A DNA stretch of 64,000 nt. Origin: Acidipila sp. EB88 (GTDB taxonomy: Bacteria; Acidobacteriota; Terriglobia; Terriglobales; Acidobacteriaceae). Positions 45,783 through 54,740 of the stretch are shown here, in pieces. Under the pieces are notes generated by a model. It saw only the letters and a list, made by a program, of their open reading frames with translations, did not search any database and was not told the DNA's origin. Position numbers and translations under genes: made by a program. Numbering within the stretch: the stretch's first letter is position 1; each line of letters opens with the position of its first letter. The DNA lies in assembly GCF_003858395.1 (NCBI RefSeq), contig NZ_QWEV01000005.1, positions 4,092,001 to 4,156,000 on the forward strand, given 5' to 3'.

Positions 45783-46457
45783 ATGGCGACGGAAACCTTT
45801 CTACACAAAATCTCTCCTGTCACTGCCGCCATGCAGGACATCTCGCATATCTACGGCGGCGTGCCGGTGCTGCGGCATGTGCAGGCGGCCTTGCTTCCCG
45901 GCGCCTGTTACCTCATGCTCGGGGCGAACGGAGCCGGCAAGTCGACCCTGCTGCGGATTCTGGCGGGCTTGCTGCAGCCGTCGTTCGGATCCGTTTCGAC
46001 CTGGGGCGTCGCACCCGCGGATGCCCGCGAGCGCATCGGCTATATGAGCCATGCCCCCATGCTCTATGACGAGTTCACCGGGGCGGAAAACCTCCGCTAC
46101 TTCGCAGCGTTGTACGCCGGGCGACCCTGCCTTTCCGTTGCTGAGGCGTTTGCTGCGGTCGGGCTCGACTCCTCTTTACCGCAACCAGTGCAGGCTTACT
46201 CCCAGGGAATGCGGCAGAGGCTTTCGCTCGCCCGGGTATTGTTGCCCAGGCCGGAGCTCCTGCTGCTCGACGAGCCATTCTCCAACATGGACGCCAACAG
46301 CGCCGCGGCCATGCTGTCGCTGCTGGCGCGAGAGCGGAACCAGGGCAGAACCATCGTCCTGACGACGCATCAGCGCGCCCTGGCCGAACCCATCGCCGAC
46401 CAGCTGCTGTTGCTTGCGGACGGCGAGCTCCAGACCGCGCTGCCTGGTATTGCATGA
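45783..46457 (+). CDS. ccmA: Heme-export ABC ATPase CcmA
   Basis: A 224-residue ATPase. Motifs: Walker A GANGAGKST, signature YSQGMRQR, Walker B LLLLDEPFSNMD and switch His TTHQ. With CcmB and CcmC it forms the complex that releases holo-CcmE. An upstream ATG at 45711 is possible, but family members begin close to the chosen start. The stop overlaps the ybaK start by four bases (ATGA), so translation is coupled. Confidence 0.88.
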   Translation: MATETFLHKISPVTAAMQDISHIYGGVPVLRHVQAALLPGACYLMLGANGAGKSTLLRILAGLLQPSFGSVSTWGVAPADARERIGYMSHAPMLYDEFTGAENLRYFAALYAGRPCLSVAEAFAAVGLDSSLPQPVQAYSQGMRQRLSLARVLLPRPELLLLDEPFSNMDANSAAAMLSLLARERNQGRTIVLTTHQRALAEPIADQLLLLADGELQTALPGIA

Positions 46458-46957
46458 AGCCCGCTGCGAAAACCAATGCTGCGCGCATGCTGGATCGACT
46501 TGGCATCGCGTACGAGCTGCTGTCGTACGAGGTGGACCCGGACGATCTTGCCGCGACCAGTGTCGCGGCCAAGCTCGGGCTGCCGGCGGAACAGGTTTGG
46601 AAGACGCTAGTCTGCACCCTGTCACCGGATGGGAGCCATGTGTTTGCCGTGCTTTCCGGTGCGGACGAACTGGACCTTAGAAAGCTGGCCCACGCGGCAG
46701 GTGCACGCTCCGCCGCTTTGGCGCCACTCCGGGATGTGCAGGCACTCACCGGCTACATTCGCGGAGGCGTCACGGTGTTTGAAGCGAAGAAAGCGTTCCC
46801 GGTGTTTGCCGATGAAACGATCCTTCTCCACGACAGGATCACCGTATCCGCCGGGCAGCGTGGCCTGCAACTGCTGGTGCGTCCAGAGGACTACCTGCGC
46901 GCTGCACGCGCCACATGCGCGGGTCTTGTGGCCAGGGCTGCCGTGGTCGCAACGTGA
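46454..46957 (+). CDS. ybaK: Cys-tRNA(Pro)/Cys-tRNA deacylase YbaK
   Basis: A 167-residue editing protein. Family blocks: NAARMLDRLGIAYELLSYEVD, AAKLGLPAEQVWKTLVC with the catalytic-pocket Lys, and GYIRGGVTVFEAKKAFPVF. It hydrolyses Cys wrongly charged on tRNA-Pro. It lies between ccmA and ccmB with four-base overlaps on both sides (ATGA with ccmA, GTGA with ccmB), an unusual place for a tRNA-editing gene. Because c-type cytochromes need Cys pairs in CxxCH, a link to cysteine metabolism is possible but only inferred. Confidence 0.92.
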   Translation: MKPAAKTNAARMLDRLGIAYELLSYEVDPDDLAATSVAAKLGLPAEQVWKTLVCTLSPDGSHVFAVLSGADELDLRKLAHAAGARSAALAPLRDVQALTGYIRGGVTVFEAKKAFPVFADETILLHDRITVSAGQRGLQLLVRPEDYLRAARATCAGLVARAAVVAT

Positions 46958-47634
46958 AGCGATACATCGAGGCAGTGGCTGTGCAGATCGGCAAAGACCT
47001 GCGGCTTGAGTGGCGGTCCAAGGACGCCATCAATGCCATGCTATTTCTGGCGCTCCTGGTCGTGGTGCTGTTTTCGCTTGCTTTCGACCCGACGCGGGCC
47101 GAGGCGCGACAGATTGCGGGCGGGGTGCTCTGCGTCGCGATCCTGTTTGCGGCTACCAGCGCCCTAAACCAGGCATGGTCGCGCGAGCTGCGGGGTGGCG
47201 TGCTCGATGCCCAGCGGATGAGTCCCTCTCCGCCATCCGCGCTCCTGCTTGGCAAGGTGGTCGCGAACTTTCTCGTAGTTTCCAGTGTTGAACTGGTGCT
47301 GGCGCCACTGTTCACGATCTTTTACAACCTGGACCCCAAAGGCAATGCGTGGCTGCTGCTGGCGGTGTTGCCGCTCGGCACCTGGGCACTGGTGGGCAAC
47401 GGCGTCTTCTTTGCAGCACTCTCGATGCGCGCTCGCTCTCGCGAACTCCTGCTACCTCTGCTGTTGTTCCCGATCTTTATCCCTGCCCTGCTTGCGATGA
47501 CGTCAGCCGCCGGGGCGGTGTTCACCGGCGAGAGCGACCCGGTACTCTGGATCCGGCTGCTCGCCGGCTACGATGTGATCTTCACCACGGCTGCTGTTCT
47601 GTTGTTTGGACTGGTCCTGAACAGCGAAGGCTGA
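46954..47634 (+). CDS. ccmB: Heme-export permease CcmB
   Basis: A 226-residue membrane protein with about six helices. It opens IGKDLRLEWRSKDAINAMLFLALL, the typical CcmB start, and continues with RELRGGVLDAQRMSPSP and a long hydrophobic C-terminal half. It starts with GTG at 46954, overlapping the ybaK stop. With CcmA it drives ATP-dependent release of heme-loaded CcmE. The next gene is convergent. Confidence 0.92.
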   Translation: MKRYIEAVAVQIGKDLRLEWRSKDAINAMLFLALLVVVLFSLAFDPTRAEARQIAGGVLCVAILFAATSALNQAWSRELRGGVLDAQRMSPSPPSALLLGKVVANFLVVSSVELVLAPLFTIFYNLDPKGNAWLLLAVLPLGTWALVGNGVFFAALSMRARSRELLLPLLLFPIFIPALLAMTSAAGAVFTGESDPVLWIRLLAGYDVIFTTAAVLLFGLVLNSEG

Positions 47635-47644
47635 GCGGCGAGCG

Positions 47645-47893
47645 CTAGGACGTGGTCTGCGTTGTGCGGGTACTGTGCGCGTGGGCATGCAGGATTGCAG
47701 AAGCCGAGGCGATCACCATCCATGCGCCGACGATGATCGCGGCCAGTGTCAATACCAGGCGCGCACCGGCGCGATCTCCCGTCGGGCTCGGTCCCCGGGA
47801 CTTGCGACGACCCAGGCCGATCTGTCCCACGATCCCGATGCCGAACAAGGCGACTCCAACAATGAACACAATGATTGCCAGAACAGTGGTCAT
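47645..47893 (-). CDS. Small two-helix membrane protein
   Basis: An 82-residue protein with two membrane helices (about 4-25 and 46-66) separated by a basic loop (GRRKSRGPSPTGDRAGAR) and a His/Thr-rich tail. ATG 47893 has GGAGAG nine bases upstream. It lies convergent to ccmB and divergent from ccmC. No family recognised. Confidence 0.65.
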   Translation of the reverse strand: MTTVLAIIVFIVGVALFGIGIVGQIGLGRRKSRGPSPTGDRAGARLVLTLAAIIVGAWMVIASASAILHAHAHSTRTTQTTS

Positions 47894-48001
47894 ATCCCGC
47901 GTCTCTCCCAAAAGCAAGTAGCTTTGCCTGCAATGAGATGCAGTGCAGGAGCGGGTAGCCGCCCCCGCCAGATTTACACTGGAGCACAGGAGGCAGCGCT
48001 T

Positions 48002-48745
48002 GTGAAGCTCCTGCGAACTCTCTGGCTGTGCGCGACGCTGCTCATTCTGGCGAATGGGCTGCGCGTCGCCCTGTTCGTGGTGCCTGCGGATGCAGCCCAG
48101 GGCGACCTCAGCCGTATCTTCTACTACCATTTGCCGGCATGGATCGGCACCTCTGTCTTCTTCGCACTGAACCTGGCTGCCTCGATCAGCTACCTCGTGT
48201 TGCGCAACCGCAAGCCGGCCTGGGCGCTGCATGCTGACGCGGTTGCGGTCGCCGCGGCGGAACTGGGCGTGGTGTTCTGCACGGTCGGCCTGGTCACCGG
48301 ATCGCTGTGGGGGCGTGCCGCCTGGGGCATCTGGTGGACATGGGACGAGCGCCTCACTTCCACGCTGATTCTCTGGCTTATCTACATCGCGTACCTGCTG
48401 CTGCGCTCGTTCGCCGAGGGAGCCTCGATGCGGACACTGGCCGCGGTGATGGCGATCTTTGGCTATCTCGATGTGCCGCTTGTGTACATGAGCACGCGCT
48501 GGTGGCGCACGCAACACCCTGGTCCAGTCTTCTTCGGCGGCCCCGGCACCGGCATGGACGCAAGCATGCTGCCGGCGCTCCGCTGGAACATCACCGGCTG
48601 GCTCATGTGGGGCTTGTTTGTTGCGGCACTGCGCTACCAGAGCATGCGGCGCGCGCAGCGAAGCCACGACCAGCGCACCGAGGCACTGCTGGCGCCGCGC
48701 GCTCCACGCCACGTCGCCACGGTGCTCGAGGGGGACCGCGCATGA
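48002..48745 (+). CDS. ccmC: Heme-handling protein CcmC
   Basis: A 247-residue protein with six membrane helices and the periplasmic tryptophan-rich WWD motif WGIWWTWDERLT, which holds heme for transfer to CcmE. The conserved histidines in IFYYHLPAWIG and the region before the last helices fit the heme ligands. The start is GTG at 48002 with AGGAGG eight bases upstream; the open frame extends further back but is not used. The stop overlaps the ccmD-like start by four bases. The C-terminal 30 residues are polar. Confidence 0.93.
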   Translation: MKLLRTLWLCATLLILANGLRVALFVVPADAAQGDLSRIFYYHLPAWIGTSVFFALNLAASISYLVLRNRKPAWALHADAVAVAAAELGVVFCTVGLVTGSLWGRAAWGIWWTWDERLTSTLILWLIYIAYLLLRSFAEGASMRTLAAVMAIFGYLDVPLVYMSTRWWRTQHPGPVFFGGPGTGMDASMLPALRWNITGWLMWGLFVAALRYQSMRRAQRSHDQRTEALLAPRAPRHVATVLEGDRA

Positions 48746-48867
48746 GCAGTTTCTGGGCTACGTATACCCATGACATGGCACATCGCCACGTGCTGATCGG
48801 CTATGCCTTTACGTGGTTGATCCAGCTTGGCTACCTGGGTTTTGTGCTGCGGCGTCCCCGCAGCTAG
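48742..48867 (+). CDS. ccmD: CcmD-like small membrane protein
   Basis: A 41-residue protein with one membrane helix (HVLIGYAFTWLIQLGYLGFVL) and a short basic end. Its size, single helix and position right after ccmC (ATGA overlap) match CcmD, which stabilises the CcmABC-CcmE complex. Sequence conservation in CcmD is low, so the name rests mainly on context. Confidence 0.75.
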   Translation: MSSFWATYTHDMAHRHVLIGYAFTWLIQLGYLGFVLRRPRS

Positions 48868-48950
48868 GGCATGGCTATAGAGCTCGCCCCGGTTCATCTA
48901 GCCCGGCAGTCCGGGAAGCCGGGGTACACTGAAAGACGAGGATTTTTGCC

Positions 48951-50015
48951 ATGCTTGTAGTGATGAAGTCGCACGCGACCCCCGAGCAGATTGCCGCGGT
49001 TTGCGACGAGATTGAACGGATGGGCTTTCGCCCGCATGCGCTGCCAGGCGCCACCCGCACCGCCATCGGCATCACCGGCAACAAGAGCGGTGTGGACCAT
49101 GGCAACCTCTCTGAGCTTTCCGGCGTAGCCGAGGTGATCCGCGTTTCGAAGCCATACAAGCTGGTGTCGCGCGACGTCAAGGAAGAGGACACGGTGATCC
49201 GCTTCCCAGGCACCGACATCACGGTCGGCGGACGCGACTTGATGATGATCGCCGGCCCATGCTCGATTGAGAGCCGAGAGCAGGCGTTCAGCACGGCAGA
49301 CCAGGTCGCCGCAGCCGGCGCCCAGTTCTTCCGCGGTGGCGCGTATAAGCCCCGTACTTCTCCTTACGCGTTCCAGGGTCTGGGCGAAGAAGCATTGACC
49401 ATCATGGCCGAGATCCGCGAGCGCACCGGCATGCGCATCGTGACCGAAGCAATCGACCAGGATGCCCTGGACCTCGTGGCGGACTACGCCGACGTGATCC
49501 AGATCGGCGCGCGCAACATGCAGAATTACTCGCTGCTGCGTGCCGCTGGCCGCAAGCGCAAGCCGGTGCTGTTGAAGCGCGGCATGTCGGCCACACTGGA
49601 AGAGCTTCTCATGGCGGCGGAGTACGTCATGAGCGAAGGAAACTACGACGTGATCCTGTGCGAGCGGGGTATCCGCACCTTTGCTGATCACACCCGCAAC
49701 ACGCTGGACCTCAGCATCGTTCCGGCTGCCCAGCAGTTGTCGCATCTGCCCATCGTGGTGGACCCAAGCCACGGTACCGGCAAGCGCGACAAGGTGCTGT
49801 CGATGGCGCGCGCTGCTGTCGCCTGCGGCGCGGATGGACTGATCGTCGAGGTACACAATCAGCCGGACCGTGCGCTCTCCGATGGAGCCCAGTCGCTCTA
49901 TCCGGACCAGTTCATCCAGCTGATGGACGAAGCTTCCAAGATTGCGGGCATCGTCGGCCGCAGCGTGCCGCGCAACGCTTTTGTACAGCCGGCCGACACC
50001 GTCGGAGCGCTGTAG
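48951..50015 (+). CDS. aroF: 3-deoxy-7-phosphoheptulonate (DAHP) synthase, AroA-beta type
   Basis: A 354-residue enzyme that joins phosphoenolpyruvate and erythrose 4-phosphate in the first shikimate step. An N-terminal ferredoxin-like regulatory domain (1-68, [14 protein letters not shown]) precedes the TIM barrel (about 90-345), with [32 protein letters not shown] and [11 protein letters not shown]. The fusion resembles the Thermotoga enzyme, in which the small domain gives feedback control by aromatic amino acids. AGGA lies nine bases before ATG 48951. An intrinsic terminator follows. Confidence 0.97.
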   Translation: MLVVMKSHATPEQIAAVCDEIERMGFRPHALPGATRTAIGITGNKSGVDHGNLSELSGVAEVIRVSKPYKLVSRDVKEEDTVIRFPGTDITVGGRDLMMIAGPCSIESREQAFSTADQVAAAGAQFFRGGAYKPRTSPYAFQGLGEEALTIMAEIRERTGMRIVTEAIDQDALDLVADYADVIQIGARNMQNYSLLRAAGRKRKPVLLKRGMSATLEELLMAAEYVMSEGNYDVILCERGIRTFADHTRNTLDLSIVPAAQQLSHLPIVVDPSHGTGKRDKVLSMARAAVACGADGLIVEVHNQPDRALSDGAQSLYPDQFIQLMDEASKIAGIVGRSVPRNAFVQPADTVGAL

Positions 50016-50052
50016 CCCCGCCTGCTGTCACTGCTCCATCCCGTCACTGCAA

Positions 50053-50098
50053 CAAAAGAAGCCGCGTTCCAGAGAGCCATGGGAACGCGGCTTCTTTC
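50053..50098 (+). terminator. Rho-independent terminator after aroF
   Basis: AAAGAAGCCGCGTTCC (50055-50070) pairs with GGAACGCGGCTTCTTT (50082-50097) around an 11-base loop and ends in T-rich sequence. Confidence 0.92.
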
Positions 50099-50219
50099 TG
50101 CTCTGGGCCACTGCGTTCGCGGTGTCTGCCCGCGCTCCCGGCTCACCGCGACGAACAGCCTGCGGACCGCTCGTTTCGTGCGAACGCGGACGCCTAGCGT
50201 ACATTGGCAAAGAGTCGCT

Positions 50220-51473
50220 ATGCCCTTCGATCTTTCGCAGCACGTCACCCTTCTGCTCCGCTCCCCTCGCTTCGTTCTCGCCGGCATCTGCCTTTGTGCC
50301 GTCTCCTTCCTGGGTGGCTGCCGCACCGGCGCGTTCCCCGAGTACCCCACGGACTATCGCGAGTACGCCTACGTCGCGGACACCGGCAGCGATACTGTTT
50401 CGGTGCTGGACCTGGTGCACATACGCCAGCAGGCGGTTCTGTCCGTGGCCCCGCGCCCCATCGCACTTGCGGTCAACCCGGTACGCAACGAGGTGTACGT
50501 GTTGAGCCAGGGCGCTGCGCCTGCGAGCACAGGCTCGCTTGCCATTGTGGACAGCCAGAGCAACCAGGTCGTCGCGCAGATCCGGCTGGGTCGCACGCCC
50601 AGCGCGCTCGCCGTGAATGCAGCCGGCACACGTCTGTACGTGGCAAACACCGCAGCCAACAGCATTTCAACGATCGATCTCGATACACGCCGCCAGACCT
50701 CGGTCGTGGGCGCGGGAGAGATGCCGGACGCCATCGCCACCTCTCCGGATGGCAGCACGCTGGTTGTGGCGAACGGCCAGAGTGGAAGCGTCACACTGAT
50801 GGATCTTCGCGCACCGGGAACTCCCGTTCTGCGAGCGTCCTTTGCGGGCTGCCCTGGCGCGGCAAGCATCCTCGTGTTGAACGATTCGTCAAAGGCCTTT
50901 GTGGCTTGCGCGGGCGGGCACCAGGTCATGGCTATCGCGCTGCGCACCCCGGCGGAGCTGCATCATCCAGGGATGCTGCCGGTCGAGCACGACAGCCTGC
51001 TGGCCATGCTCGATGTCGGCCTCGGACCGGTGCGCCTGATCCCCAAACCCGATGGAGGCGAGATCTTCGTCGCCAACCAGGATGCAGACACCATTTCCGA
51101 GATAGCGACCGGCACCAACGAAGTGGGAGGCGCCACACTCATTGGCGATCATCCGGTGGATGGAGTGGTCAGCGCGGACAATGCCTTGTTGTGGGTAGCG
51201 AACCAGACAGCCGACACGGTCGCGATCTACTCGGTGGACGACGGCAAGCTGATCAACACCGTGCACGTGGGCGCAGGTCCGGGACCGGTCGCCTTCTCCG
51301 CGGATGGACATCTTCTTCTGGCCGCGAATACCCGCTCCGGCGATGTCTCCGTGCTGCGCACCTTCAGCCGCAATTTCCGTCGCGAGCCGGTGTACGGGAC
51401 ACTGTTCACGCTGTTGCCCGCTGGCAAGAACCCTTCCGCCATCGCAGACAAGGCCTTCCGGCTCTCCCACTAG
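50220..51473 (+). CDS. YVTN/YncE-type beta-propeller lipoprotein
   Basis: A 417-residue protein. The signal ends in the lipobox LGGC (about residue 38), so it is lipid-anchored. Seven or so YVTN-type repeats follow, for example YAYVADTGSDTVSVLDL, LYVANTAANSISTIDL, IFVANQDADTISEI and LLWVANQTADTVAIYSV. The fold is a beta-propeller; the biochemical role is unknown and could be binding of a surface ligand. ATG 50220 is set by the signal peptide. Its stop overlaps the end of the convergent YihY gene by four bases. Confidence 0.9.
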   Translation: MPFDLSQHVTLLLRSPRFVLAGICLCAVSFLGGCRTGAFPEYPTDYREYAYVADTGSDTVSVLDLVHIRQQAVLSVAPRPIALAVNPVRNEVYVLSQGAAPASTGSLAIVDSQSNQVVAQIRLGRTPSALAVNAAGTRLYVANTAANSISTIDLDTRRQTSVVGAGEMPDAIATSPDGSTLVVANGQSGSVTLMDLRAPGTPVLRASFAGCPGAASILVLNDSSKAFVACAGGHQVMAIALRTPAELHHPGMLPVEHDSLLAMLDVGLGPVRLIPKPDGGEIFVANQDADTISEIATGTNEVGGATLIGDHPVDGVVSADNALLWVANQTADTVAIYSVDDGKLINTVHVGAGPGPVAFSADGHLLLAANTRSGDVSVLRTFSRNFRREPVYGTLFTLLPAGKNPSAIADKAFRLSH

Positions 51474-52405
51474 TGATCGACGGCTGCCGCTTCGCGCGCA
51501 GCCAGGGCTGCTTCTTCTCGCTCCGCCTCACGCAACAGGCGCCGGGCGTACCGTGTGGCTGAAAAGTGCGCGCCGGCAAGCAGCAGGAGCCCGGTCAGAA
51601 AAGCCCACATCATCAGGGTCACTGAAACCGCAAAGGGACCATAGACGTCCGCAAGGTCCATCCAGCGAAGTGCGTGCACGTACAACACCTTCGCCACCTC
51701 CCAGAGAAGACCGATCACGATGGCCGTGGGCAGCACCGCCCGGATCGGCAACCTGCGGTTGGGAAGAATCCAGTAGATGGCCAGGAAGATACTGACGGAA
51801 AGGATCGCCGCCGACACCTGGAGGAAAGAGCCCGCCAGTGCTGTGAACACCACGTTCTGCGTATGCCCGAAGAACAGAAAGGTGAGCACCCGCGTTTGCA
51901 GCGCGGTAAGGCCGACGGAGAACAACGCCAGCAGCCCTACGCCGAATGCCAGGCCCAAAGAAATGAGCTGGTTGAGCAGGTACGAGCGATTCTGCGCGAC
52001 GTCCCACACGCGGTTGAGAGCTACCTCGAGAGGTAGAAAAACGCCGGATGAGGAGATCAACAAGGTGATTACGGAGAACACCTGCACGCCGCCATGCGGA
52101 TGAACCAGCAGGCTCATGTTGCGTACGACGAAGTCCTGGTTGGCAGGCAAAAAGTAGTGGATCATGTCGCCGATCACGGCCACCATGGACTGCGAGTGAA
52201 AGACGCGGCGCGCCACGGTGAACATCATCACGATGAAGGGAAACAACGAGAGGATGGAGTTGGCGGCCACCGAGAAGGCGTAGGTGTGCACCTCGGACTG
52301 CGCGAGGTATCGTCCCAGCGAAAGCCACAAATCCCAGCGACCGGGGCTTCTCTTTTCGGGAGCAGGGGTTGTCGCCTGGGCAGCGGGGGATGGCGCGGGC
52401 ACCAT
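51470..52405 (-). CDS. YihY/BrkB family inner-membrane protein
   Basis: A 311-residue protein with six membrane helices. Family features: AFSVAANSILSLFPFIVMM in helix 1, SSSGVFLPLEVALNRVWDV, YWILPNRRLPIRAVLPTAI and WAFLTGLLLLAGAHFSA. It was once called ribonuclease BN by mistake; the true role is unknown, and a transport function has been suggested. A Pro/Ala-rich cytoplasmic N-terminus and an Ala/Glu-rich C-terminus are additions. Confidence 0.93.
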   Translation of the reverse strand: MVPAPSPAAQATTPAPEKRSPGRWDLWLSLGRYLAQSEVHTYAFSVAANSILSLFPFIVMMFTVARRVFHSQSMVAVIGDMIHYFLPANQDFVVRNMSLLVHPHGGVQVFSVITLLISSSGVFLPLEVALNRVWDVAQNRSYLLNQLISLGLAFGVGLLALFSVGLTALQTRVLTFLFFGHTQNVVFTALAGSFLQVSAAILSVSIFLAIYWILPNRRLPIRAVLPTAIVIGLLWEVAKVLYVHALRWMDLADVYGPFAVSVTLMMWAFLTGLLLLAGAHFSATRYARRLLREAEREEAALAAREAAAVDH

Positions 52406-52662
52406 GCAGCGATCCTAGCAGGCGTGTGCTGTACGGCGAGGAGCCGCCGCGGCCCAGAGACGGTGGATGCTTCAGGCGCGGCGGGCAGGTTCGTCCGCAG
52501 AAAACAGCCGTCGGCACGCGCCGTGCGCATGCGGGTTGATTGAGGGCGATCGTGCTTTGACCCACGCAGCACAGGAGCGCCCCTTCAAGCGAATTTGAGA
52601 GCAAGAAACGGGATGCTGGCGCGCTGCGCGCTCGGTAGGTTATTACCAGAAGGAAGGTAGCC

Positions 52663-53766
52663 ATGCGCCAAACCATCGAGAAAGATATGCTGCTGCAGGA
52701 CCAAGCAACAAGCGACCCACGCTGGGCCCAACTCGCGGCTCGCGATGCCGGGGCAGACTTCCTGTACTCGGTGAAAAGCACTGGCGTCTACTGCCGCCCC
52801 AGCTGCGCTGCGCGCCGGGCCAACCCGGAGAATGTGCTGTTTCACCGTACCCGGGCGGACGCCGAACGGGCGGGTTTCCGCCCATGCAAGCGGTGCAAGC
52901 CAGACCAGCCGTCCTCGCGCGAGCAGCAGGCGGCTGTGCTTGAAAGGGTCTGCCGGCATATCGAAGCTTGCGAGAGCACGCCCAGCCTGAAGCAGCTTGC
53001 GGTGCATGCAGGCATGAGCAGTTTCCATCTGCACCGACTGTTCAAAGCCGCGACAGGCCTCACCCCGCACCAATATGCGACCGCGCGGCGAATGCAGCGG
53101 GTTCGCGAGAGCCTCCAGCAGAGCGACACTGTGACCGATGCCATTTACGAAGCGGGGTTCAACGCGAGCAGCCGCTTCTATGCGCACTCCTCATCTGCAC
53201 TGGGCATGACGCCCTCTGCGTTTCGAGCCGGCGGCGCAGGGGCGACGATCCGCTTCGCGGTCGGCCAGTGTTCGCTGGGGTCCATCCTTGTTGCCAGCAG
53301 CGAGATCGGCGTCTGCGCCATCCTGATCGGAGATGACCCTTCTGTGCTCCTTGGGAACCTCGAGGACCGGTTTGCCGGGGCCACTCTGGTCGGGGGCGAC
53401 GCGGGGTTCGAAGCGTTGGTCGCCCGGGTCGTCGGGTTGATCGAGCAACCACATGCCTCCGTGGAGCTGCCGCTCGATGTGCGCGGCACCGCTTTTCAGC
53501 AGTGCGTATGGAAAGCTCTGCAGCAGATCCCCGCGGGTTCAACCGCGACCTACACCGAGATCGCCGAGCGCATCGGCCGACCGACCGCAGTGCGGGCTGT
53601 GGCCCGGGCATGCGCGGCCAATTCGCTGGCGGTGCTGATTCCCTGCCACCGCGTCGTTCGCAACGACGGCGCACTCTCCGGGTATCGCTGGGGTGTCGAA
53701 CGCAAGCGCACACTTCTGGAGCAGGAGCGGGAAGCACTCGCCGCGCGGACGACCCGGCAGCACTGA
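52663..53766 (+). CDS. ada: Ada: methylated-DNA repair and regulator
   Basis: A 367-residue protein with all Ada parts. The N-terminal zinc domain has Cys44, Cys48, Cys75 and Cys78 (Cys44 takes methyl from phosphotriesters). An AraC-type double HTH (about 95-190) follows, then an O6-alkylguanine transferase domain (about 205-360) with PCHRV and acceptor Cys328. It repairs alkylation damage and, when methylated, activates its own regulon. GGAAGG precedes the ATG. No alkB or alkA lies beside it. It is isolated from the udgX operon. Confidence 0.95.
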   Translation: MRQTIEKDMLLQDQATSDPRWAQLAARDAGADFLYSVKSTGVYCRPSCAARRANPENVLFHRTRADAERAGFRPCKRCKPDQPSSREQQAAVLERVCRHIEACESTPSLKQLAVHAGMSSFHLHRLFKAATGLTPHQYATARRMQRVRESLQQSDTVTDAIYEAGFNASSRFYAHSSSALGMTPSAFRAGGAGATIRFAVGQCSLGSILVASSEIGVCAILIGDDPSVLLGNLEDRFAGATLVGGDAGFEALVARVVGLIEQPHASVELPLDVRGTAFQQCVWKALQQIPAGSTATYTEIAERIGRPTAVRAVARACAANSLAVLIPCHRVVRNDGALSGYRWGVERKRTLLEQEREALAARTTRQH

Positions 53767-53965
53767 CCAAGCCGCCGGCCCACCCCGGCGGCGGTAACCA
53801 GGCTCGTGTCCATCAGTGATCTCGCTTGCATTTGCTTCCCTTCTCATGCGGCTCCCTGTTTTGCCGATACTGCGTGCATCGCCCTGCCTGGAGCGCTCTT
53901 ACTAGCAGGGCGTAGCAGAAGAACCAGGCAGACGACGCTTGCACTGCGCGCACCCAGGGGAGTCA

Positions 53966-54229
53966 ATGATGCACACCATGCTTTTTTTACGGCGCCTTCG
54001 GCTCCGGTGGACGCGATGGCAGCATTCCAGACAGACATGCTCCATGTGTGGCTGCCAGGTGGAACGCTACGAGATCGTGTGTGAGGAAGAAGCCTGCCAA
54101 CTGCGTGCCCTGGGCGGGCAGGCCATGCTCGCGGTGGCTCCGTACGACGCACCCCGCGCCCCGGGCAAGCTCGTCTACTCCTCAGTATCGCGGGCGCAGG
54201 CAGGCCCGGACATTGCGTCCTGCGCCTGA
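53966..54229 (+). CDS. Small cysteine-containing hypothetical protein
   Basis: An 87-residue protein beginning MMHTMLFLRRLRLRW. A CSMCGC cluster and later CEEEAC could bind metal or form disulfides. Third-position GC is high in the second half. A strong GGGGAG lies four bases before the ATG, which supports translation. Sequence before it (53767-53965) is non-coding. Family unknown. Confidence 0.5.
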   Translation: MMHTMLFLRRLRLRWTRWQHSRQTCSMCGCQVERYEIVCEEEACQLRALGGQAMLAVAPYDAPRAPGKLVYSSVSRAQAGPDIASCA

Positions 54230-54541
54230 ACTGTCTCGTGGCAGGATGCCGGCTGCAAATCCCCCGCAGGTCATCGGCGCGCCAGCACCAACGGCATTCC
54301 AAGCGGTGAGCTCCGGTAATGAGCAATTGCGTTCCCAGAACTTTGTGGTCACCCGTCTTAGCTTGCGGAGCCTGGGCGCCGGGCAGTAGCCGCGTCAAAC
54401 GCGATCTACTAAAATAAGCAGAGCGCGATCCTGCGAGGCTATGGACCTACGGAGCCTACGGCCGGGAAACGGTAGCGACAGCGCACTTCGCCCGCTACGG
54501 GTCATCGTCGAACGAGTCGCGCACACCGGAGCAACCACCCT
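54230..54541. other. Non-coding leader-like stretch
   Basis: About 310 bases without a gene. A TAAAAT near 54411 may be a -10 element. The following 130 bases contain a duplicated CCTACGG and a GTAGCG/CGCTAC stem, which could be a structured leader. No known riboswitch consensus was matched. Confidence 0.35.
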
Positions 54542-54664
54542 TTGACCACGAAGCCCCGCTCAGGATCACTCACCACGCTGCGGCTCATCCTGACGGATGT
54601 GCATTTTCTGGTTCCGTTCCTTGTGCTTCTGGCCGGGATTGCCCTGCTGGCGATCCTGCACTAA
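54542..54664 (+). CDS. Very small single-helix membrane protein (TTG start)
   Basis: A 40-residue frame starting with TTG at 54542: a basic head (TTKPRSGSLTTLRL) and one membrane helix (FLVPFLVLLAGIALLAIL) ending in His. GGAG lies about ten bases upstream. Positive-inside head and clean helix argue for a real membrane microprotein. It precedes the sugar-transporter gene by 76 bases and may be co-transcribed. No function can be given. Confidence 0.5.
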   Translation: MTTKPRSGSLTTLRLILTDVHFLVPFLVLLAGIALLAILH

Positions 54665-54740
54665 GCGTTCTACGCCGATGGCCAAAATCGGCGCAAGCTC
54701 CTGAACCGCCCCCACTCTCCGTAGAAAGCTCCGAAACTTC

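Noticed and set aside
54430-54540. Known riboswitch before the small membrane protein and sugar transporter
   Set aside because: Some pairing and a CCTACGG repeat are visible, but no match to the c-di-GMP, guanidine, ydaO or other consensus motifs that I know.
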